Position numbers and translations under genes: made by a program
Shown here: positions 4,858-9,985 of the stretch, in pieces
How the letters are laid out: each line of letters begins with the position of its first letter
Numbering within the stretch: position 1 is the first letter of the stretch
NCBI GenBank assembly: GCA_902803365.1
Contig: CADCPU010000329.1
Location: forward strand, 1 to 9,985
DNA: 9,985 nt
Reading direction: 5' to 3'
Origin: Oscillospiraceae bacterium
GTDB lineage: Bacteria > Bacillota_A > Clostridia > Saccharofermentanales > Saccharofermentanaceae
The notes under the pieces: model-generated
Database searches by the model: none
Seen by the model: the letters and a program-made list of their open reading frames with translations, nothing else
Told to the model about the DNA's origin: nothing

Positions 4858-7491
4858 ATGGCCGATAAAAACAAAGGGTTATCCAAGTCCGATCGTCTCA
4901 AGCAAGAGCAGGAAGTGGATGACGTATTTCAGTCAACGCAGAATACCATAATTCCGGTCGATCTCGAAAAAGAGATGAAGCAGTCGTTTATCGACTATGC
5001 AATGTCAGTTATCTCAGACCGTGCTCTTCCTGATATCAGAGACGGATTGAAGCCGGTTCACAGGAGGATCTTGTACTCCATGTATATGGACAAGATCATG
5101 CCGGATAAACCATATAAAAAATGTGCTACCACAGTCGGTAACGTTCTGGGTCATTATCACCCTCACGGTGACGCATCAGTATATGACGCACTCGTTCGTT
5201 TGGCGCAGGATTTCTCACTGAGACATCCGCTCGTAGACGGTCACGGAAACTTCGGTTCCATCGACGGTGACCCGCCTGCCGCTTACCGTTATACGGAGTC
5301 CCGTCTTGAGAAGATCGCTCTCGAGATGATGAGAGACATCGAGAAGAACACGGTAGAATTCCGTCCTAACTTCGATGAGAGCGAGATGGAGCCTGTAGCG
5401 CTCCCTTCCAGATTCCCGAACCTTCTCGTTAACGGTTCGGTCGGTATCGCCGTAGGTATGGCAACGAACATCCCGCCGCACAACCTCGGTGAGGTCATCG
5501 ACGGCGTAGTAATGATGCTCGACAACCCTGATGTAACAGTCGACGAACTCATGACCGTCATCACGGGACCGGACTTCCCTCTCGGAGGTATGATCCTCGG
5601 AACGATGGGAATCCGCGAGACCTACAGGACAGGCCGCGGCAGGATCGTAGTACGAGCTCATTCCGAGATCGAGGATATGCCGGGCGGAAGACAGAGGATC
5701 GTATTCCATGACCTTCCTTACTCAGTCAACAAGGCACGTTTGATCGAGAGGATCGCAGACCTCGTCAAGGAGAAGAAGGTCGAAGGCATCTCGGGTATCC
5801 GAGACGAGTCTGACCGTAAGGAAACAGTCCGTATCGTAGTCGAGCTCAAGAAGGAATCCAATGCGGAAGTCGTATTGAACCAGCTCTACAAGAACTGTGC
5901 TCTCCAGGATGCATGCTGCGCTAATATGCTCGCACTCGTACCTGATGCCGAAGGCAAGCTCGAGCCTAAGACATTTACGCTCGTTGACGCGCTCAAGTAT
6001 TATGTGGCTCACCAGGAGTCAGTCGTTACGAAGAGAGTTATCTTCGATCTCGAAAAGGCAGAGGCCAAGAAGCATATCGATGAAGGTCTCCTGATGGCTA
6101 TCGATCATATCGACGAGATCATCAACATAATCCGTTCTTCAAGAACAGAGAATGATGCAAAGGTCGTAATGTGCGAGAGATTCGGATTCTCCGATAAGCA
6201 GGCTCAGCATATCGTAGACATGAGACTCGGTCGTCTCACAGGTCTCGAGCGCGAGAAGCTCATCCAGGAGATCGAGGAACTTAAGGAGACTATCGCTCAC
6301 TACAACCTCATCCTCAACGATGTCAACATCCTCCACGAGACGATCAAGGAAGAGATCCTTGAGATCAAGCGTAAGTACGCTACGCCTCGTGTAACGGAGA
6401 TCGTAAACGGCGCTTTCGAGGAGATCGATGACGAGTCGCTCATCCAGGAAGAGAATATCGTCGTAACGCTCACGAACTTCGGTTATATCAAGAGACAGCT
6501 CGTTGATAACTATAAGAGCCAGCACAGGGGCGGCCGCGGAATCAGCGGTCAGAGCACACGTGAGGAAGACTATGTCGATAAGATCATCACGACGACGACA
6601 CACCACTTCCTCCTTTGCTTCACGAATACCGGACGTGTATTCAAGATCAAGGGTTATCAGATCCCTGAGACGGCTTCCAGAAGCGCGAAGGGTACGGCTA
6701 TCGTCAACATCCTGAAGCTCCAGGAAGGCGAGAAGATCAGGAACATCATCCCGATCAAGGATATGGACGACGAGTCCCTCTACCTGACGATCGCGACAAG
6801 GAACGGTGTCATCAAGAAGACGGCGCTTTCCGCATATTCGAACATCAACAAGAACGGTCTCATCGCCGTTAATATCCGTGAGGGAGATGCCGTTATCGGT
6901 GTTGACCTGACTGTTGCAGAGCAGGAAGTCGTCCTCGTTACCAAGCAAGGTAAGGCTATCAGATTTAACGCTGATGACGTAAGATCGATGGGCCGTAACT
7001 CAACGGGTGTACGCGGTATCAAGCTTGGTGATGACGATGAAGTTGTCGGAATGGTACCTGTAACAGATAACGGCGAGCTCCTCGTTATATCCAAGAAGGG
7101 TATGGGTAAGAGAAGCCATATCGACGAGTACAGGACTCAGACAAGAGGCGGTAAGGGTCTCATCACATATAAGGTATCCGATAAGACAGGACCTCTCGTA
7201 GGCTGTACTTTGGTAGACGATTCGAAGGATCTTATGATCATCACCAACCAGGGTGTCATCATAAGAGTTGCTACAAGCGAGATCCCTACACTTTCCAGAG
7301 CTACTGCGGGCGTTCGTCTCATGAGAGCCAAGGATGCGGAGATCGTAGACTTTGCGATCACGGATCACGAGGAGCCTGAGGAAGAGACGGAAGAGAACGC
7401 TGATGGCGAGACAGCCGTTGAGGGAGCAACATCCGAAGTCGAGATCATCGAGGAGGAGAATGCTCCTGAAGAGGGCGAAGCAAAAGAATAA
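4858..7491 (+). CDS. gyrA: DNA gyrase subunit A
   Basis: GyrA is the DNA-cutting subunit of gyrase (A2B2), which introduces negative supercoils using ATP hydrolysed by GyrB. The 877 residues are slightly above the usual 820-870. The breakage-reunion core begins after a polar 30-residue N-terminus; the catalytic Tyr is Y145 in AAYRYTE with R144 beside it. The quinolone region reads [10 protein letters not shown] (101-110), placing Ala106 at the E. coli Ser83 position and Asp110 at Asp87. The C-terminal beta-pinwheel shows six blades and a GyrA box, QHRGGRG (555-561), which supports GyrA over ParC although the second residue is His instead of Arg or Lys. The last 40 residues are highly acidic. 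GGAGGA lies 5-6 nt before the ATG. gyrB is not adjacent, and the gene has its own promoter, diverging from an ECF sigma operon. Confidence 0.98.
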   Translation: MADKNKGLSKSDRLKQEQEVDDVFQSTQNTIIPVDLEKEMKQSFIDYAMSVISDRALPDIRDGLKPVHRRILYSMYMDKIMPDKPYKKCATTVGNVLGHYHPHGDASVYDALVRLAQDFSLRHPLVDGHGNFGSIDGDPPAAYRYTESRLEKIALEMMRDIEKNTVEFRPNFDESEMEPVALPSRFPNLLVNGSVGIAVGMATNIPPHNLGEVIDGVVMMLDNPDVTVDELMTVITGPDFPLGGMILGTMGIRETYRTGRGRIVVRAHSEIEDMPGGRQRIVFHDLPYSVNKARLIERIADLVKEKKVEGISGIRDESDRKETVRIVVELKKESNAEVVLNQLYKNCALQDACCANMLALVPDAEGKLEPKTFTLVDALKYYVAHQESVVTKRVIFDLEKAEAKKHIDEGLLMAIDHIDEIINIIRSSRTENDAKVVMCERFGFSDKQAQHIVDMRLGRLTGLEREKLIQEIEELKETIAHYNLILNDVNILHETIKEEILEIKRKYATPRVTEIVNGAFEEIDDESLIQEENIVVTLTNFGYIKRQLVDNYKSQHRGGRGISGQSTREEDYVDKIITTTTHHFLLCFTNTGRVFKIKGYQIPETASRSAKGTAIVNILKLQEGEKIRNIIPIKDMDDESLYLTIATRNGVIKKTALSAYSNINKNGLIAVNIREGDAVIGVDLTVAEQEVVLVTKQGKAIRFNADDVRSMGRNSTGVRGIKLGDDDEVVGMVPVTDNGELLVISKKGMGKRSHIDEYRTQTRGGKGLITYKVSDKTGPLVGCTLVDDSKDLMIITNQGVIIRVATSEIPTLSRATAGVRLMRAKDAEIVDFAITDHEEPEEETEENADGETAVEGATSEVEIIEEENAPEEGEAKE

Positions 7492-7494
7492 TAA

Positions 7495-7546
7495 CCCTTA
7501 ACAGGGAATAACCAAGATGTAAGGTCACATTTATGCGGCCTTACAT
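7495..7546 (+). other. Two hairpins in the gyrA-dacA gap
   Basis: CCCT (7495-7498) pairs with AGGG (7503-7506) around TAAC, and ATGTAAGG (7517-7524) pairs exactly with CCTTACAT (7539-7546) around a 14-nt loop. Neither has a U-tail, so neither is a normal intrinsic terminator. TAAGG (7520-7524) could also pair with the CCTTA at 7496-7500, giving an alternative fold. They may stabilise or process the mRNA between gyrA and the next gene. I see no convincing promoter for the downstream gene in this 81-nt gap, so some read-through from gyrA is likely. Confidence 0.4.
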
Positions 7547-7572
7547 ACTTGTCTTAAAGGAAAATACGATCA

Positions 7573-9051
7573 ATGAAATTTTTGACCAAAATCATGTCTG
7601 CGGTAATGACTGCAATACTTATCTTCGGAATGCTCCCATCACTCGGATCGAGAGCAGATCTCGAGCAGCCGGAGGTCAGTCTTCCGAAGCTCGACGAGAT
7701 CAATGCCGCAGCGTACTGCGTCTATGACAAGACAGCCAACGAGATAATCCTGAGTTCGAATCCGGAAGAGAGGATCTTCCCGGCTTCCATGACAAAGATC
7801 ATGACGGCAACTCTCGCACTCGATTATCTTGATACGTCTGCTTATCTTACTGCTTCCGCGAATGCGCTTAACAGCATCTCGTCGGATTCCACGGTAATGG
7901 GACTCGTGATCGGCGAGACAACGACGGTATCGGAGCTTTTGTACGGACTTATGCTCCCTTCGGGTAACGATGCCGCTAACGTTCTTGCAGAGGGCGTCAT
8001 TGAATCTTTGCTCAAAAATTATCCGTCTGACAGCCTGTCAGCAGGTCCTGACGGAATCAATGCCAAGTATTTCGAAGACTACTTCGGAACTACTGCCGAG
8101 GACATCCTGGCGCAGTATACGTTGTCTGCTTTCGCGCTCCTCATGAACTACAGAGCGCAGAGCCTGGGATGTAACAACACGCACTTTGTAAATGCACACG
8201 GTCTTCACGATGAGATGCATTACACGACGGCATATGACCTGACCAAGATCATGGCATCTGCAGCTGAGAGGCCTGATTTCTGTAAGCTCGTTCACACTCC
8301 GACCCATTACTTCGTAGCAACAAATATGCACATCGAAGACGGTTGGTCGATCGTTAACAACAGTAACAAGATCCTCATGGATCCGTGGCTCATCGCAAGA
8401 ACTGCGGAAGGTGAAGACACTCATGCCGTATGCGTTGTAGGCGGTAAGACGGGTTCTACGTCGATCGCAGGTACGGGAATGACGATCTTTACGGTCAACG
8501 AGAACGGACACGAGTTGTTCTCCGCCGTTTGCGGAATCCCTTACGAATTCTATGCTTATCAGACAAGATACGTTGCGACGGTAGCGGCTTACGGTAATCT
8601 CGAATGCTGGAAGCGCAATCCGGAATCTGTTGTTCCGGGCACGCTCGGAGACTATCAGTCAGGAAATATCACTGAAGCTGAGAGAGCTCAGTATGATCCG
8701 CTCTTCCTGCCTGGCGATATCGCGACCGAAGTCGAGATCCCTGATCCGACATCCGAGACTCAGCCTGACGGTGAGACTGCTGCAACCGAGGCAGCGACTG
8801 TCGATGATAAGGACAATAAGGATGAGAAGAAGCCTGCTAAGGAGACTCCGAAAACGCTCTGGGGCAAGTTTATGGACACCAAGATGGTGAAGTGGGTCAA
8901 GAGCAACAAGATCCCGGCTGCCATCATCGGCGGACTGATCTTCCTGATCCTTCTGTTTGTTATCATAATCCTCGTTAAGCTCGGCAAGAGCAAGAAGAGG
9001 AGAAAGAAGAGAAAGACCAGGCCTTACATGGGCGAGATAATCAAAGACTGA
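7573..9051 (+). CDS. dacA: Serine-type D-Ala-D-Ala carboxypeptidase (peptidase S11, DacA-like penicillin-binding protein)
   Basis: This low-molecular-weight penicillin-binding protein would trim the terminal D-Ala from peptidoglycan stem peptides outside the membrane. A signal peptide covers about 1-28 with a likely cleavage at SRA|D. The three penicillin-binding motifs are in order: S72-MT-K75 with the nucleophile Ser72, S130-G-N132, and K292-TG. FVNAHGLHD is another S11 block. Between SGN and that block lie about 45 extra residues (roughly 142-186) compared with typical DacA. After the catalytic domain comes an acidic Thr/Glu linker (about 395-430), then a transmembrane helix (447-470) and a very basic tail containing KSKKRRKKRK. 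It is thus anchored by a true membrane span, while many relatives use an amphipathic helix. AAAGGA lies 11 nt before the ATG. The symbol is by family; dacA, dacB and dacF cannot be separated here. Confidence 0.93.
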   Translation: MKFLTKIMSAVMTAILIFGMLPSLGSRADLEQPEVSLPKLDEINAAAYCVYDKTANEIILSSNPEERIFPASMTKIMTATLALDYLDTSAYLTASANALNSISSDSTVMGLVIGETTTVSELLYGLMLPSGNDAANVLAEGVIESLLKNYPSDSLSAGPDGINAKYFEDYFGTTAEDILAQYTLSAFALLMNYRAQSLGCNNTHFVNAHGLHDEMHYTTAYDLTKIMASAAERPDFCKLVHTPTHYFVATNMHIEDGWSIVNNSNKILMDPWLIARTAEGEDTHAVCVVGGKTGSTSIAGTGMTIFTVNENGHELFSAVCGIPYEFYAYQTRYVATVAAYGNLECWKRNPESVVPGTLGDYQSGNITEAERAQYDPLFLPGDIATEVEIPDPTSETQPDGETAATEAATVDDKDNKDEKKPAKETPKTLWGKFMDTKMVKWVKSNKIPAAIIGGLIFLILLFVIIILVKLGKSKKRRKKRKTRPYMGEIIKD

Positions 9052-9056
9052 TAACT

Positions 9057-9087
9057 GACCTGCTGATAAATGTCAGCAGGTCTTTTT
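9057..9087 (+). terminator. Intrinsic terminator after the carboxypeptidase gene
   Basis: A perfect 10-bp stem, GACCTGCTGA (9057-9066) with TCAGCAGGTC (9073-9082), encloses the loop TAAATG and is followed at once by TTTTT. It begins 5 nt after the stop codon and separates this gene from the next one, which has its own promoter. Confidence 0.93.
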
Positions 9088-9132
9088 ATACCTTATCTTA
9101 AATAAGAAATAATGTTCGCGTATCTGATAATA

Positions 9133-9162
9133 TTGTAAAGGATAAACGAGAGTTGATATAAT
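9133..9162 (+). promoter_or_regulatory. Promoter of the LRR-protein gene
   Basis: TTGTAA (9133-9138; four of six bases of TTGACA) is followed after 18 nt by TATAAT (9157-9162), which is preceded by TGA (9154-9156), an extended -10. The expected start near 9169 leaves a leader of about 65 nt before the ATG at 9234. Confidence 0.75.
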
Positions 9163-9196
9163 ATGTTCTATGGGCGGGTTAACCGTTCAAATATGT

Positions 9197-9213
9197 CGAT
9201 CATATTATGATCG
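9197..9213. repeat. 17-bp palindrome in the LRR-gene leader
   Basis: CGATCATATTATGATCG is a perfect inverted repeat of 8-bp arms around one central base, about 30 bp downstream of the expected transcription start. The 7-mer CGGGTTA occurs as direct repeats on either side (9175-9181 and 9212-9218), and GGTTAACC (9177-9184) is a further short palindrome. This could be a repressor operator or an RNA hairpin masking the weak GGGG ribosome site at 9221-9224. Confidence 0.4.
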
Positions 9214-9233
9214 GGTTAGTGGGGTGTAGCTAT

Positions 9234-9985
9234 ATGAAGAAAAGAATGGCAGCAACGACTGTTGCTGCGATGGTCTTGACTGTGCCTTTGCTGATGGCTG
9301 CGGCAGATGTCAACAAGGGATCATTATTATTGGTACCGGATAATATTCCAATTAAGGAAGAGTATTTCCCTGATGAGAATTTCAGGAATTGCCTCTTGGA
9401 AAGATATGATACCGACAAAGATGAGAAACTCTCTACTCAGGAAAGAAGCATCGATTACTTGAGCTGCTATGACGCGGAGATCAGCAGTTTGGCGGGAATC
9501 GGTTATTTCCCGAACCTTAAAGGTTTGTTTTGTGACAGGAATAAACTTACATCCTTGGATCTGAGTCAAAATACAAATCTTGAAACGCTTTATTGTTATA
9601 ATAACAACCTCAAATCACTTGATCTGAGACATAATACCAAACTTAAGGAAGTATGGTGTTACAGTAATGAATTGGAATATATTGATTTTGGTGAAAATAC
9701 TGTACTTAATGATTTAAGATGTTCCGACAATGCTTTAGATTTCCTTGATCTGTCAAGAACGACAGAATTGAAAATCCTGCTTTGTTCAAATAATGATCTT
9801 GATTATGTGGATGTAACGCAGAATACAAAACTGACAGAGCTTGAGTGCAGAGACATGGATCTCGAGGATCTTAGTATTACAGCGTTGAATGATCTGTTGA
9901 AGCTTGATTGTTCAGGTAATAAACTGGAAAGATTGGATACTACAGCGAACGAAGCTTTGACTGAACTTAACTGCAGCGACAACGA
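9234..9985 (+). CDS. Secreted leucine-rich-repeat protein with EF-hand-like loop (3' truncated by window)
   Basis: The frame stays open to the window end, giving 250 residues of a longer protein. A signal peptide covers about 1-24 (MKKR, then a hydrophobic core, then MAAA|D). Next is FPDENFRNCLLE, a block found in front of many clostridial surface LRR proteins. It is followed by a 12-residue EF-hand-like loop D59-T-D61-K-D63-E-K-L-S-T-Q-E70, with the calcium-binding positions 1, 3, 5 and 12 acidic but Glu instead of Gly at position 6. From about residue 95 come repeats of exactly 21 residues of the form LxxLxCxxNxLxxLDlxxNtx, with cysteines at 100, 121, 142, 163, 184, 205, 226 and 247. Such proteins usually bind other proteins or glycans at the cell surface; the ligand and any C-terminal anchor are not visible. 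The ribosome site is weak (GGGG, 9 nt upstream). The gene is markedly more AT-rich than its neighbours. A GTG at 9219 is an unlikely earlier start. Confidence 0.88.
   Translation, partial: MKKRMAATTVAAMVLTVPLLMAAADVNKGSLLLVPDNIPIKEEYFPDENFRNCLLERYDTDKDEKLSTQERSIDYLSCYDAEISSLAGIGYFPNLKGLFCDRNKLTSLDLSQNTNLETLYCYNNNLKSLDLRHNTKLKEVWCYSNELEYIDFGENTVLNDLRCSDNALDFLDLSRTTELKILLCSNNDLDYVDVTQNTKLTELECRDMDLEDLSITALNDLLKLDCSGNKLERLDTTANEALTELNCSDN

Noticed and set aside
4879..4887. DnaA-box-like TTATCCAAG in gyrA and TTATCCAGG at 4212
   Set aside because: These are two isolated imperfect matches within coding sequence and far apart; there is no cluster of boxes or origin-like layout.
6139..6948. 269-codon open frame on the minus strand inside gyrA
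   Set aside because: It runs antisense through a well-matched GyrA C-terminal domain, has no recognisable domain and no plausible ribosome site or promoter. Its openness follows from the codon bias of gyrA.
7517..7546. Intrinsic terminator after gyrA
   Set aside because: The stem is good, but the loop is large and no U-run follows, so a simple terminator is not supported.
9133..9170. ECF-type promoter for the LRR gene
   Set aside because: AAAC occurs at 9143-9146, but no CGTC or similar -10 follows at 16-17 nt; the extended -10 TATAAT explains the promoter better.
9169..9233. Riboswitch in the LRR-gene leader
   Set aside because: Only about 65 nt long, with a palindrome and direct repeats but none of the conserved cores of known riboswitches that I can recognise, including cyclic-di-GMP types.

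Overview
The window looks like a chromosomal segment of a Clostridia-type Bacillota (Firmicutes); I cannot name the family. Supporting signs are the mnmE-mnmG-rsmG tRNA/rRNA-modification cluster, a GyrA whose breakage-reunion core has the clostridial-style sequence [11 protein letters not shown], clear Shine-Dalgarno sites, short intergenic gaps with U-tailed hairpin terminators, a membrane-anchored DacA-type carboxypeptidase, and a secreted cysteine-containing leucine-rich-repeat protein like those common in gut and rumen Clostridia. Base composition is near 50% GC in the housekeeping genes and drops sharply in the last gene.

Layout. Bases 1-3462 hold a forward operon: the C-terminal part of mnmE, then mnmG 4 nt later, then rsmG overlapping mnmG by 4 nt (ATGA). 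MnmE and MnmG together modify the wobble uridine (U34) of certain tRNAs; RsmG methylates 16S rRNA. A hairpin at 3470-3505 ends the operon and can also end the converging reverse operon. Bases 3520-4684 hold that reverse operon: an ECF-type sigma factor followed one base later by a single-pass membrane protein that is probably its anti-sigma factor. The 173-bp divergent intergenic region (4685-4857) holds two overlapping promoters for the sigma gene, one matching the ECF pattern TGAAAC-N17-CGTC, and an extended -10 promoter for gyrA. Between them lie an AT-rich dyad and an 18-bp alternating pyrimidine-purine tract. gyrA occupies 4858-7491 with no gyrB beside it. An 81-bp gap with two small hairpins leads to a D-alanyl-D-alanine carboxypeptidase (7573-9051), which ends in a strong terminator. 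A separate promoter at 9133-9162 drives a secreted LRR protein with an EF-hand-like loop, cut by the window end.

How it fits together. In Bacillus subtilis, mnmE-mnmG-rsmG lie on one side of oriC and gyrA and dacA on the other. Here they are neighbours on the same strand without dnaA between them, with an envelope-stress-style sigma/anti-sigma pair in the junction. The most interesting part is this junction: a self-regulating ECF signalling pair with an uncharacterised extracellular domain, diverging from gyrA across a sequence that may respond to DNA supercoiling. I found no CRISPR array, insertion sequence, tRNA, rRNA or recognisable phage or defence system.
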